64,000 bases of DNA from Psychrobacillus psychrotolerans (GCF_900115805.1 NZ_FOXU01000001.1:248001-312000); one strand, 5' to 3'; positions 18,463 through 27,706 are shown, counted from the stretch's first letter. Notes: a model not told the origin generated them from the sequence alone. Numbers and translations are program-made.

Positions 18463-20405
18463 TATCTGTCACCTGTCTTCAAAGCTGTGGATGTCTTAGT
18501 CATTATAAAGGCAATAGCCGTTGTTAAGTAAGCTGCAACGCCAACTAAGGCAATGAATTGCACACCCGAAATTAACATCTTAGAATTTAAAATACTTGCG
18601 CTGAACAAGCCTTTAGTAGCTATATTGATAAGAGGTGATGTAACAAGCATTAACAGAATTGCTGTCATAATTTCCGTGATCTTTTCCGTCAAGTTAAGCA
18701 GACTAAAATGAACATTATTAAAGCCGCTGACTTTGTAAATTGCAAATTCTCTCTTTCTCATAAAGCCTGTGATCAAGGAAATAGCCATAACCATAACGAC
18801 AGCCAAAATCCCTATGAACATACTTGCTGAGCCTGACTGTTCGGTTGTTTGGTCATTTAATCTCACAATATCCTCAACAAGTTCAAATTGACCAAGAGGT
18901 GCAATTCCTTTTTCGTTAAGCTCGTCTTTAATGGCAATCATATCAGTTGGCGTCTTTGCTCGAATAAGAAAGTCCATTGCCTCATTTTCAATACCTGCTT
19001 GTCCTCTCAAATCATCAAGTCCAGTTTTGCTGAAGAAGAAAGAGTCACCGATTGTAAATTCTTCCACATTACCTTCGAGTTCCATATAGGTAGTATTATC
19101 TGCAACACCTACGATTTTTGCGGTAATGGATGCGTTTTTTATAACAGGATCACCTGTGTCCCAATTGTAAATAGCGCTACTAAAATCAATTTCTTTGCCT
19201 ATTGCTTGCTCGTTTGATATGCCCATTGATTTAACAAAACTGTCTGGAACAACAACCTCGTTGTCTTTGCCAGTAGGCATTTTTCCTGCTATCAACTTAT
19301 TAATTGATGGAACAGTACCTGTTCCTTCTATTGGATATTCTTTCCCGTCAACAGTTACTTTTATATTATCAAACGCTTGTAAAAAAGCAGTAAAATCAAC
19401 GCGTTCATCGCCTACATATTGATCATATAAGCCACCAATATCCTGTGATACATCTGCGTTCGGCTTTTCTTCCTGATTATCGTCTGTTCCTACTGCACTG
19501 GTAAAGCTGCTAACTATACTAATATCTTTAAGTGCGTCGCCATAGGTACTAAGCAGTTTTTCAATATCACCTTGACCGCTGCTCGCTATTGTCCCACTTA
19601 CAGTTGTAAGCAAAAGGACACCTGCGATCATTAGAGAAAGAACTGATACTAAAAATCGGCCAAATTTACTTTTAACATTTGATTTAGTCATTGAAAAAGC
19701 GTTTTTAATCGTTAAGCGATGACTTTCACCGTATGTAAGTTTTTCTATTTTCGTTACATTTTTTTGTGGTGATGCTACAAATTTTCCCTCATCTAAATCT
19801 ATAATGTTTGAGTCACTGTCAATTAAATTGACATCATGGGTAACAACGATAACTGTCCTATTTTTAGAAATAGATTTCAAAATATCCATTGTTGTTTCTG
19901 AGTTTTTTTCATCCAATGCACTTGTTGGCTCGTCAGCGATAATAACCTTTGGATTTTTCATGAGCTCTCTTGCGATGGCAACACGCTGTTTTTGACCGCC
20001 CGAAAGAGAGTTCACTTTTCGTTGTGCTAGGTCAAATATTTTGAGTTCTTTTAAAATATTATTTGCGTTCTTTTGATTTTGTTTATTTTTCAAATACTGT
20101 GGTAACAACACATTCTCTAAAACCGATAAATCTTCAAGCAAATTAAAGTCCTGCCATACAAATCCAAAAATATTGTTGTAAAAATAGCTTTTTTCACTAG
20201 TGGTTAATTCTTTTATATTCTTTCCGCAATAGGTAACCTCGCCATCAAAATCTTGGTCCATACCGCTGATGATTTTCAAAAGAGTCGTTTTACCACTACC
20301 CGAAGCACCAACGATAAAATTCATTCCTTTTCCCATTGTTAAGGAAATATTATTTAAAGCGAATTCGCCGTTATATTGTTTGGATACTTTCTGAATTTCA
20401 AACAT
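18462..20405 (-). CDS. ABC transporter, fused ATPase-FtsX permease (first of pair)
   Basis: Same architecture as its downstream partner: ATPase at about 1-220 (GASGSGKTT, LSGGQKQR, IIADEPTSALDE), one membrane segment near 250, an extracellular domain of about 270 residues, and three C-terminal segments with MFIGILAVVMVMAISLITG. The two proteins likely form a heterodimer. Its transcript starts from an operator-controlled promoter and carries a 12-codon upstream ORF. Confidence 0.88.
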   Translation of the reverse strand: MFEIQKVSKQYNGEFALNNISLTMGKGMNFIVGASGSGKTTLLKIISGMDQDFDGEVTYCGKNIKELTTSEKSYFYNNIFGFVWQDFNLLEDLSVLENVLLPQYLKNKQNQKNANNILKELKIFDLAQRKVNSLSGGQKQRVAIARELMKNPKVIIADEPTSALDEKNSETTMDILKSISKNRTVIVVTHDVNLIDSDSNIIDLDEGKFVASPQKNVTKIEKLTYGESHRLTIKNAFSMTKSNVKSKFGRFLVSVLSLMIAGVLLLTTVSGTIASSGQGDIEKLLSTYGDALKDISIVSSFTSAVGTDDNQEEKPNADVSQDIGGLYDQYVGDERVDFTAFLQAFDNIKVTVDGKEYPIEGTGTVPSINKLIAGKMPTGKDNEVVVPDSFVKSMGISNEQAIGKEIDFSSAIYNWDTGDPVIKNASITAKIVGVADNTTYMELEGNVEEFTIGDSFFFSKTGLDDLRGQAGIENEAMDFLIRAKTPTDMIAIKDELNEKGIAPLGQFELVEDIVRLNDQTTEQSGSASMFIGILAVVMVMAISLITGFMRKREFAIYKVSGFNNVHFSLLNLTEKITEIMTAILLMLVTSPLINIATKGLFSASILNSKMLISGVQFIALVGVAAYLTTAIAFIMTKTSTALKTGDR

Positions 20406-20438
20406 TTTATTTCTCCTATCTACTATATTAGTTTTTCT

Positions 20439-20477
20439 TTATTTAATATTTTTAATTACGCTATTTAGAACACACAT
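20439..20477 (-). CDS. Candidate upstream ORF of 12 codons
   Basis: In the leader of the ABC operon an ATG is preceded at eight bases by a perfect AGGAGG, better than the site of the ABC gene itself. The encoded peptide is MCVLNSVIKNIK. It may couple ABC expression to translation or be a fortuitous start; no terminator hairpin is obvious between it and the ABC start. Confidence 0.45.
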   Translation of the reverse strand: MCVLNSVIKNIK

Positions 20478-20505
20478 TTTTTATACCTCCTAAACTTGTA
20501 TCACC

Positions 20506-20600
20506 ATTGTATAAAAAACGATGTTAAATCTCCGTTAAGTGGTTTTTTTTGTAGTGAATTAAATGCTTAACAGAGATTTAACGCATACTTACAGTACAAT
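20506..20600. promoter_or_regulatory. Divergent operator-promoter region of ABC operon and TCS
   Basis: Two arms form a large inverted repeat: GTTAAATCTCCGTTAAG (20523-20539) and CTTAACAGAGATTTAAC (20566-20582). Each arm is itself a direct repeat of TTAAC-type half-sites 11 bases apart, as bound by OmpR-family regulators, and resembles a Pho box. Each is followed 11-12 bases later by a TACAAT -10 (20511-20506 minus; 20595-20600 plus), with no good -35, so both promoters look activator dependent. Confidence 0.7.
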
Positions 20601-20621
20601 AGAAATAGAGGTGATTTTGGT

Positions 20622-21317
20622 ATGAGAATACTTATTGTAGAGGACGAGCTTGATCTGCAGGAAGCAATTGCAGATGGGCTTAGAATAGATGGTTATGCTG
20701 TTGATACTTGTGACAACGGCAAAGATGCTTACGAGCTTTTATATGAAGTAAATTACGATTTGGTTGTACTTGACTTAAACCTTCCGAAAATGGATGGGCT
20801 AGAGGTTTTAGAAAAGATACGAGATGAAAAGCCGGAATTAAAGGTACTTATTCTCAGTGCAAGGAGTAGTGTACATGACAAAGTAAAAGGCTTAGACATA
20901 GGAGCAAATGATTATTTGGCAAAGCCCTTTGATTTTGCCGAGTTGGAAGCAAGAATACGAAATTTGTTACGGCGAAAATTTATGCAAGAAAGTAGTATGC
21001 TTTCATTAGGGGAAATTAAGGTGGATTTATCAAAGCGGATTGCAATTATTAACGAGAGTGAAATAGCACTTACAAAAAAAGAATTTGCATTGTTTGAATA
21101 CCTTTTGCTTCAAAAAGACAGAGTGGTCAGCCAAGAAGAACTGATTGAACATGTTTGGGATCAGCATGCAGATAGCTTTAGTGGAGCTATTCGTGTTCAT
21201 ATTGCGACGCTCCGAAAGAAGCTAAAAGCTGTTTTAAACTATGACCCCATTGGAACGAAAATCGGAGAAGGTTACTTTTTATCAGAAAAGAGTGATAATG
21301 AAAATGAAAATGCTTAA
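20622..21317 (+). CDS. OmpR-family response regulator
   Basis: A receiver domain with phospho-acceptor Asp51 (VVLDLNLPKMDG) and the switch Lys in NDYLAKPF near 103, followed by a winged-helix DNA-binding domain (about 127-225) with LTKKEFALFEYLL and the recognition helix GAIRVHIATLRKKL. It diverges from the ABC operon and overlaps the kinase gene. The shared repeat box in front of both promoters suggests it regulates itself and the transporter. Confidence 0.95.
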   Translation: MRILIVEDELDLQEAIADGLRIDGYAVDTCDNGKDAYELLYEVNYDLVVLDLNLPKMDGLEVLEKIRDEKPELKVLILSARSSVHDKVKGLDIGANDYLAKPFDFAELEARIRNLLRRKFMQESSMLSLGEIKVDLSKRIAIINESEIALTKKEFALFEYLLLQKDRVVSQEELIEHVWDQHADSFSGAIRVHIATLRKKLKAVLNYDPIGTKIGEGYFLSEKSDNENENA

Positions 21318-22464
21318 AAACATGCCAATTCGATTACGACTTACTGTTATGACTGTTGCTCTTTTAACTGTCTGTTGTGTAGGACTTACCTTAATACTAA
21401 ATTTTTCTGCTATTAAAATGGCTACAATAATTGATGCAACTGCCACAATACCTGCACAAGAAGTCGGCGAAGATCAATGGATTGATGAAAGCATTCCACC
21501 AGCATCAAGCAACATGGCCCCTTCCGTTTCATCAGAGACTTTCCAAAAAGCAAAAATAGGTTTTAGAATTGAAAGTATTATTTATATGCTTTTAGTTATT
21601 ATTAGCGGGGGGTTTTTAACATACTATCTTTCGGGGAAGGCATTAAAACCTCTTGATACGCTAAATGAACAAGTAAAAAACATAAATGTTCATAATTTAT
21701 CTGAAACACTATCCGTGCCGCTCACAAAAGATGAAATTGCAGAGCTTACTGGTACCTTTAATGAAATGACGGATAAGTTGAATGATTCTTTTATGATGCA
21801 ACGACGATTTTCCGCAAGTGCCGCCCACGAGCTTAGAACACCTCTTGCTGTGTTACAAACAAAAGTTGATGTATTTAAAAAGAAAAAAATTCATACAACC
21901 GAGGAATATGATGTGCTTATTAACGTTATTGAAAAACAGACAAAACGCTTGAGAGGACTAGTCGCTAGCCTTTTAGATATGACGAATATGGAAGATAACG
22001 GTGAACAAAGCAGCATTTACGCAAAGGATATTTTGGAGGATATTATTTCCGAGCTTTCTCATATCACTAAAGATAAGAATATTACAATGACCTTAAATTG
22101 TGATAATAGCGTTGTTTTTGGAAACATTGACCTACTGTATCGTGCTTTTTACAACCTGGTGGAAAACGGAATTAAGTACAATACTCAAGGCGGCACAGTT
22201 GAAGTTATTGTAAACAGATTAAGTAAGGAACATGTTTCAATCAAAATTATAGATACAGGCATTGGCATTGCCGACAAATACAAACAGAAAATCTTTGAAC
22301 CTTTTTATCGTGTGGACAAATCACGATCTCGTCAACTGGGTGGTACAGGCTTAGGTCTATCAACTGTTGAAAGCATTATCAAAAAGCATAATAGTACGAT
22401 TACTGTTACTGATAATGAAAATGGTGGAACTTGCTTTCATGTCATCTTAAATAGTGGGTCATGA
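21298..22464 (+). CDS. Sensor histidine kinase
   Basis: Two membrane segments (about 12-34 and 84-106 from this start) enclose a short extracellular loop of roughly 50 residues, followed by HAMP, a HisKA domain with SAAHELRTPLAVLQ carrying the phospho-His, and a HATPase domain with N box ENGIKYN, DTGIGIA and GGTGLGLS. The frame is open to 21241, but three ATGs overlapping the regulator's end, in ATGAAAATGAAAATG, are the natural starts. The small loop suggests sensing within or at the membrane. Confidence 0.93.
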   Translation: MKMKMLKNMPIRLRLTVMTVALLTVCCVGLTLILNFSAIKMATIIDATATIPAQEVGEDQWIDESIPPASSNMAPSVSSETFQKAKIGFRIESIIYMLLVIISGGFLTYYLSGKALKPLDTLNEQVKNINVHNLSETLSVPLTKDEIAELTGTFNEMTDKLNDSFMMQRRFSASAAHELRTPLAVLQTKVDVFKKKKIHTTEEYDVLINVIEKQTKRLRGLVASLLDMTNMEDNGEQSSIYAKDILEDIISELSHITKDKNITMTLNCDNSVVFGNIDLLYRAFYNLVENGIKYNTQGGTVEVIVNRLSKEHVSIKIIDTGIGIADKYKQKIFEPFYRVDKSRSRQLGGTGLGLSTVESIIKKHNSTITVTDNENGGTCFHVILNSGS

Positions 22465-22551
22465 CAAAAAAGTATTTGACCCGAAGTAAATCATTTCTCC
22501 ATAAGCGTCAAATAGCGCCTCAGTTTTTACGTGGGCGCTTTGTTCAAAACT

Positions 22552-22719
22552 TTAATTAATTTTCGTTAGGACGTAGCAGTTAGTTGGTAATGTCTTCAAA
22601 TAAGGTAAGAGTTGATAAAGTACTGCCTCATCTGTTACCTCTGCTTCGTACAAATTTCTTTTGTTGGCATAATCGGAATTATTCTTGCAACCATGTTCAG
22701 GATACTCTTTAAAACCCAT
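22552..22719 (-). CDS. Small ORF of 55 codons, possible remnant
   Basis: A frame reading MGFKEYPEHG and ending LLPYLKTLPTNCYVLTKIN has natural-looking composition and lies downstream of the secreted repeat protein on the same strand. No good ribosome binding site precedes its ATG, and the frame stays open upstream, so it may be the 3' end of a decayed gene. I do not recognise it. Confidence 0.3.
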   Translation of the reverse strand: MGFKEYPEHGCKNNSDYANKRNLYEAEVTDEAVLYQLLPYLKTLPTNCYVLTKIN

Positions 22720-22745
22720 ATTACTCAAGGAGTCGATTCGGAAGA

Positions 22746-23033
22746 CTACTTTGTTGTAGCTTCTACCGATGGTGTCAATTCTGCTGTAGGTATCGACTCC
22801 ACTTCTCTTGCCTCTAGTTCTTCTGGTGTCGCTTCTATTGCTGGTGTGGTCTCCACTGCAAGTGTCGACTCCCCTTCTCTTGCCGCTAGTTCTTCTGGTG
22901 TCGCTTTTATTGCTGGTGTGGTCTCCACTGCAGGTGTCGATGCCTCTTTTAAATCATTTGGAGAAGCCAAAGCTGATCCTGCAATTGCTGAAACTGCTAA
23001 TGTCATTGCTCCTACTAATAGGATTTTTTTCAT
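22746..23033 (-). CDS. Secreted Thr/Glu/Ala-rich repeat protein
   Basis: A 95-residue protein with a signal peptide (MKKILLVGAMTLAVSAIAGSALA) and a mature part made of nearly three tandem copies of a unit of about 24 residues around TPAVETTPAIKATPEELAAR. The DNA is correspondingly repetitive (about 72-bp unit), prone to copy-number change. AAGGAGGA precedes the ATG; TTGTCA/TAGAAT with 16-base spacing near 23118-23090 could be its promoter. The function is unknown; it may be a surface or exported peptide linked to the neighbouring TCS module. Confidence 0.7.
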   Translation of the reverse strand: MKKILLVGAMTLAVSAIAGSALASPNDLKEASTPAVETTPAIKATPEELAAREGESTLAVETTPAIEATPEELEAREVESIPTAELTPSVEATTK

Positions 23034-23185
23034 TTCAAATTCCTCCTTATTTTAATCGCTCTGCGATATTGTATGGGATGTGTTTCCCATAATTCTATTT
23101 TATCTTATTAATGTGACAACCATATGACTGCGAAAAGGTGTTTACGAGGTGAACAATTTGAAACTATTGTTCGTTATTGAATTGC

Positions 23186-23551
23186 TTATTTACCTTCAAA
23201 ATCAGCCTCTGTTAATTCAGCGGCTTTTGTCAGCTTTCCTTCTTTTTCAAGTTGAGCAATCAGTTCATCTAACGTGACGCCTTTTTCTTTAGCCATTTCT
23301 TCTAAGTTGACAGGTTCACTAGCTTCGGTACTCGAAGTGAGTTCAGCAGCTTTTGTCAGCTTTCCTTTTTTTTCAAGCTGAACAATTAGTTCATCTTTAG
23401 TGATCTCTTTTTCTTTAGCCAATACTTCTAAGCTGACAGGTTCACTGGATTTAGTAGTTTCCCACATGTCGGTATTGCTCGCAGCATATGCAGATCCCGC
23501 AACAACAGATAACCCTAGTACTAATGTCGAAATTGTTAATTTTTTATTCAT
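23186..23551 (-). CDS. Secreted protein with two 40-residue repeats
   Basis: Starts MNKKLTISTL with AGGAGG upstream; the frame is open 11 codons further but without a site. A signal peptide ends near GSAYA. The mature part has two copies of a unit reading SEPVNLEEMAKEKGVTLDEL followed by IAQLEKEGKLTKAAEL, predicted helical. Its promoter carries the same TTAAC direct-repeat box as the ABC and regulator promoters, so it is probably a target of that response regulator. I do not recognise the family. Confidence 0.75.
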   Translation of the reverse strand: MNKKLTISTLVLGLSVVAGSAYAASNTDMWETTKSSEPVSLEVLAKEKEITKDELIVQLEKKGKLTKAAELTSSTEASEPVNLEEMAKEKGVTLDELIAQLEKEGKLTKAAELTEADFEGK

Positions 23552-23582
23552 ATTAAGTTCCTCCTTCCTATTTGATGTTACC

Positions 23583-23616
23583 AATATATAACTATTGATG
23601 TTAAATCCTTGTTAAG
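23583..23616 (-). promoter_or_regulatory. Regulator box and promoter of secreted repeat protein
   Basis: On the minus strand CTTAACAAGGATTTAAC (23616-23600) is followed after 11 bases by TATATT (23588-23583). Half-sites TTAACA-N5-TTAACA match the box of the ABC operon in sequence and in distance to the -10. Confidence 0.65.
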
Positions 23617-23925
23617 ACAATTCACAAGAGTGTGATTTATACACGCTGTAAGACGGGGAAACCCCATAAAATCTTATACAGTCCCATACAATTCCTGTAT
23701 AATCATCTTACAAATTTATGTATGGGCTTAAATACATGAACATTTCTAATTGTAGGACGAAGAAAACTGTGAGAAGGTATTCGGATTCAACCTGCTTGAC
23801 AGACAGTGCTATGCCTTTTTACAAAAATTAGGGATATACGAACGTAGGAATAACTTTAAATTTGATTCAATATTACGATATGAGCGCTGTTTTGTTAAAA
23901 TATATTAAATCGAAGGAGGAATTTT

Positions 23926-25539
23926 ATGACAGAAAAGCAAAACGCATCACAAACCTGGGCTATTTGCCTCTTTTCCATCGGTGTATTTATGGCCGCACTT
24001 GATAACGGTATTATTAGTGCTGCTTTAACAACGATTAATCGATCATTCGATGTCGATGCAAACTGGGGAGCATGGGGTGTCACGCTTTACACACTTGGTT
24101 TGGCAATTAGTGTGCCGATTATCGGAAAACTTTCTGATCGATATGGACGCAAAAAATTATTTATTATTGAAATCGCCATTTTTGGTATTGGCTCATTACT
24201 CGTGGCTTTGAGTCCAAACTTTTCTTTTTATTTAATCGCTCGATTTATTCAAGCAATGGGTGGCGGCGGTATTTTCATTATTGGTAGCTCACATATATTA
24301 AGTACATTACCTGTCGAAAAACAAGGTAAGGCACTTGGGATGCTTGGTGGGATGAACGGTATTGCGGCCGTACTTGGACCCAATATCGGCAGTGTTTTAT
24401 TAGACGTTACAGGTAGCTGGCATGTACTATTTTTAGTGAATGTACCTATTGCCATTGTGCTCGTTATTTTAGGCTTTATTAAACTAGATGAAACGAAAGA
24501 TGTACAGCCTGGAAAACTCGATTTATTTGGAACTATTTTATTATCTTTAGCGATTTTAGGCATTATGTATGGACTGACAAATTTAGAAGGTGTTCACCTT
24601 TTAAAAAGCTTATTGCAACCAAATGTTTATGGCTATATCATTGCTGGTATTGTTCTTTTAATTGGTTTACTAGTACATGAAAATCGTCTTGAAAAGCGTG
24701 GTGGAGACCCGATTCTACCATTCCACTTGCTACGTCAACCGCCATACTTACTAACTTTAATGATTGGTGCATTTTCAGGTGCATTACTAGCCGGAATGAT
24801 TTTCATCCCTGCATTTTCAGAGCAAGTACTTGGGATTGCATCTGAAAATGCAGGCTATTGGATGACACCACTAGCTCTTGCAGCTGGTTTGGGTGCTGGT
24901 TTAGGTGGCGTATTTACAGACAAACGCGGACCCATTTTTGCGGTCATCTTATCGAGTGTTATATCAGCAATAGGATTTTTATTATTCCCATTATGGATTG
25001 AAGTAAAATGGCAATTTATCATCTCTTCAATCATCGCTGGCTTTGGTATGGGGATTATTTTGGGTGCGCCATTAAATATGTTAGCAACTGAAAAATTACA
25101 AGCAAATAAAGGTACTGCTCTTGCAACATTATCATTAACAAGAACGCTTGGAATGACGCTGGCACCCACAATATACGCAGGCTTTATTGCTCGCGGCTAC
25201 AATGAAATACCGGCATTATTCAAAACGGACTTCCCTGAAATTTTACAAGGTAATCTTGCAAAAGCAAATTTAAGTCAAGAAGGTGCGGCTGAGTTGCAAC
25301 AACTAACAGCGCAAATGTCATCTGGTGCTTCTGCTAATACAGACATGACACAACTACTAAATCAAGTTCAAGATCCAACCTTAAAAGAGGTGTTATCTAC
25401 TAGTGTGCAACAATTGACCACATTAGCGGCACAAAACGGTTACGGTGGCTTATTCACTAGTGCTGTAGTCATCGCAACTTGTATTTTGATCGTCACATTA
25501 TTTTTAGCCCCACTTCGAAAAAAATCATTACAAGGCTAA
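23926..25539 (+). CDS. MFS drug efflux transporter, DHA2 family
   Basis: A 537-residue, 14-segment major facilitator of the drug:H+ antiporter-2 type. Motif A appears as GKLSDRYGRKK (about 66-76), motif D1 near LDNGIISAAL at the first helix, and motif C as GLGAGLGGVF-like Gly-rich helices. A Gln/Ala-rich insertion at about 450-500 lies before the last helix. It likely exports lipophilic or cationic toxic compounds. It is a single gene with AAGGAGGA before the ATG and a terminator after. Confidence 0.92.
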   Translation: MTEKQNASQTWAICLFSIGVFMAALDNGIISAALTTINRSFDVDANWGAWGVTLYTLGLAISVPIIGKLSDRYGRKKLFIIEIAIFGIGSLLVALSPNFSFYLIARFIQAMGGGGIFIIGSSHILSTLPVEKQGKALGMLGGMNGIAAVLGPNIGSVLLDVTGSWHVLFLVNVPIAIVLVILGFIKLDETKDVQPGKLDLFGTILLSLAILGIMYGLTNLEGVHLLKSLLQPNVYGYIIAGIVLLIGLLVHENRLEKRGGDPILPFHLLRQPPYLLTLMIGAFSGALLAGMIFIPAFSEQVLGIASENAGYWMTPLALAAGLGAGLGGVFTDKRGPIFAVILSSVISAIGFLLFPLWIEVKWQFIISSIIAGFGMGIILGAPLNMLATEKLQANKGTALATLSLTRTLGMTLAPTIYAGFIARGYNEIPALFKTDFPEILQGNLAKANLSQEGAAELQQLTAQMSSGASANTDMTQLLNQVQDPTLKEVLSTSVQQLTTLAAQNGYGGLFTSAVVIATCILIVTLFLAPLRKKSLQG

Positions 25540-25580
25540 AAAACTGTATGGCCAATTTCGGTCATACAGTTTTTCTTTTT
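25539..25580 (+). terminator. Terminator of MFS gene
   Basis: AAAACTGTATGgCC with GGtCATACAGTTTT and a following T-rich run. Confidence 0.85.
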
Positions 25581-25593
25581 GTGTGTAATAAAA

Positions 25594-25858
25594 TCAAGTT
25601 TTTTTAAAAGCAGAATACTGATCTGGAACTAAAATTAATGACCTCGAGGATTCTTGAATTAATTTAGTCACTAAAACTTCAGAATACGGCTCTGTTAACG
25701 AAGTGTCCTGGAAAAAAGTATAGTCTACGTCCAATACCTTGCCTGTCCCATCCCCCTGGTGCTTTAATTCTAAGGATATCAGGTTGACCATTTATCCTTT
25801 CTAGTTCCCCCCTAGTCCAAGGGTAGCTGACATATAAAGCCTCTGTGTTGCAGACATA
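25594..25858 (-). pseudogene. Broken minus-strand gene, 3' end
   Basis: Two overlapping frames join into one natural-looking C-terminus: EALYVSYPWTRGELERI continues after a frameshift near 25795 into VNLISLELKHQGDGTGKV and ends SLILVPDQYSAFKKT. The 5' part is cut off by the integrase-derived repeat at 25859. I do not recognise the family. Confidence 0.45.
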
Positions 25859-26218
25859 GTTAAACGCCAACTCGAAAATTATCGAAAATGGTGTAAAAAA
25901 CACTTTTTTCATATGGTCAAATGTTAAATGATGATACATTCGTTTTTATAAGTGACCATGGAGTTGGACCTATTTCTAATTTTAAACGACCACTTGATAG
26001 AAGTTTAGATAGAACAGCACTCCCAAAAATAACTTTGCACGGTTTAGACATACCCAAAGTTAAAAGTAACTCCTGAAAGATAGAACTAGAATCTGTTTGC
26101 TGTTTCAGTCAAAGCTTAAACGCATATGGGGCTTATTTTGGGGTTGGCATTAACTGAAATACGTTGAAACCCTATAAAATCAAGGATTTGTAGAATTCGT
26201 TCCTATTTCATGCTATAA
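25859..26218 (+). repeat. 360-bp direct repeat, copy 1 (decayed integrase end)
   Basis: Matches 30190-30550 almost end to end with scattered substitutions and a few indels. It carries the end of a truncated tyrosine recombinase, here with frameshifts, plus about 140 bases of non-coding DNA up to the -10 region found before the ykpA-like gene. Both copies share the same truncation point of the integrase. Confidence 0.85.
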
Positions 26219-26449
26219 CATTTTTAGATAGGATTAAGTGATTAAATTTCATGAAAACCTTGTTATACCAACTATCTGATGGTTTTTCAGTCAAATGAAT
26301 CAATGTAGGATAAAGCATTAAAAAGCAGTTTACTGGGGCTTAAGGGTAATAACGTCCTTTTTTCCTTTTTTTAGTTACTTACCAAAGATGCATGAAATAC
26401 CTAGAAAGTTTAGACTTGAATCAATTTCATAAGTCAGTTTTTTCAAAAG

Positions 26450-26765
26450 CGTAGGCATCGCCCATTTTCATTTGGGTTCGATGGGTGCGTCTTGAATAAG
26501 CACATCGAGCGGTGTATATAGTAGATGCTTGATTTCTTTTTCAAAGATCGTTTTATTCGCTTCTTTTTTAGCCTTTTCGCTGAGCCAGGCTTCACGTTCT
26601 TATTTTGATTTACGATCACGCTTTTAGGGTGGAGCTTGCTTTTCTTTTTCAGAAGGTATCGCTTCGTCATATGATTCGTAGTGTGTGGTATCGATAGCAA
26701 TGTGCTCCCCTTTGATTGTTTTTTCATGCGTAAAATTGCGTGAAAATTCCAGCAAATATTAAGGG
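26450..26765 (-). pseudogene. Transposase remnant
   Basis: One frame reads LLEFSRNFTHEKTIKGEHIA, then IDTTHYESYDEAIPSEKEKQ, then KRDRKSK and EREAWLSEKAKKEANKTIFE, interrupted by three stops. IDTTHYES looks like the first catalytic Asp region of a DDE transposase. Both ends are missing. Family probably IS1182- or IS4-like; not certain. Confidence 0.65.
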
Positions 26766-26772
26766 ACCCTAA

Positions 26773-26815
26773 ATAATGGCACTGTCCCATATGAAATGAG
26801 ATAGTGCCATTTTTA
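26773..26815. terminator. Terminator after rsiV-like gene
   Basis: AATGGCACTGTCCCAT and ATGAGATAGTGCCATT form a long stem with two G-U positions. The U-rich side is on the plus strand; on the minus strand the tail is weaker. Confidence 0.6.
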
Positions 26816-27706
26816 TTAATGAATGTACTCGTTACTTACAAGGACATCTTGTAATAAATCTGTCGGGATTTCAAATTCTACAACACCCATATAGCCTGGT
26901 GCAACTTCGTATTTGTCGAAAGAAATAACGAGCTTGCCGCTATCGGTAATATAGAATTCTTGCTTAGCATCAATGGCTGTGAAATCGTAAAACAACTCTT
27001 CATCGGCAATACCTGCACCTTTAACCCAGTAAATTTTTTCTTGATTTGATGCAAGCATTTCTGCCCGCATCTGTTCTTTGATATTTTCGCTTATAACGTT
27101 AACATAGGCGTCGTCTTTAAAGAGTATTGGCAGGCTAAATAAAATCTCATTTTTCTTATCAATAGTGTCGTATTGCATGACTGTAGAAGAAGAACCAACT
27201 GTTTCCACTACGTAGCGACCAATTGACAAAATTTGGTCAGTATCTGTTTTGATGTCGTAGCCACTGTCAACACCTACATGTCCACCGCCATTCGCTTTTA
27301 AATCATCGACTTCTGCGATGAATTCTTCATAAAGGGCTTTGCCTTCTGCACGGTACTTCTCATTTATCGTGTTTGCTAACTCTTTATCTTCTAGATTTTC
27401 AATGGAAGGGACTTCAATGTTCGCATCGTATGTTTCCTCTGACACCTCATATTCTGTCCACGTTAATACTTTTACGACACTACCAACAACCGGGATGTCT
27501 GCAAGCGTACGTGCCATCGCTGGGCTAATATTTAAACTAACTGTAAAGAGCATTGCCGCAGCGGCTGTCCCAAATAACCACAGATGTGAGCGTCTTTTCT
27601 TTTTCTTTCCTTGCTTTAACGTATTTTCCACGATAAAGTCTAACTCCTTTGGTATTGGCACATTTTCATATTGTTTTTGTAAATCCTTTAATTTTTTATC
27701 ATTCAT
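26816..27706 (-). CDS. RsiV-like anti-sigma factor (DUF3298 type)
   Basis: A cytoplasmic N-terminus of about 40 residues that should hold the sigma factor, one membrane segment at about 42-62 (HLWLFGTAAAAMLF), and an extracellular DUF3298-type domain ending MGVVEFEIPTDLLQDVL. In Bacillus subtilis RsiV the matching domain binds lysozyme and triggers proteolysis. It overlaps the sigma gene by eight bases, so both are cotranscribed. Lysozyme sensing here is inference from the family. Confidence 0.85.
   Translation of the reverse strand: MNDKKLKDLQKQYENVPIPKELDFIVENTLKQGKKKKRRSHLWLFGTAAAAMLFTVSLNISPAMARTLADIPVVGSVVKVLTWTEYEVSEETYDANIEVPSIENLEDKELANTINEKYRAEGKALYEEFIAEVDDLKANGGGHVGVDSGYDIKTDTDQILSIGRYVVETVGSSSTVMQYDTIDKKNEILFSLPILFKDDAYVNVISENIKEQMRAEMLASNQEKIYWVKGAGIADEELFYDFTAIDAKQEFYITDSGKLVISFDKYEVAPGYMGVVEFEIPTDLLQDVLVSNEYIH

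Noticed and set aside
22612-23092. Two plus-strand ORFs opposite the secreted repeat protein
   Set aside because: They are the complement of the 72-bp tandem repeat, which is open in several frames. The minus-strand frame has signal peptide and ribosome binding site.
26443-26790. 115-codon minus-strand ORF
   Set aside because: The transposase-like reading is in another frame with stops; this frame has unnatural Lys/Ser/His-rich composition.
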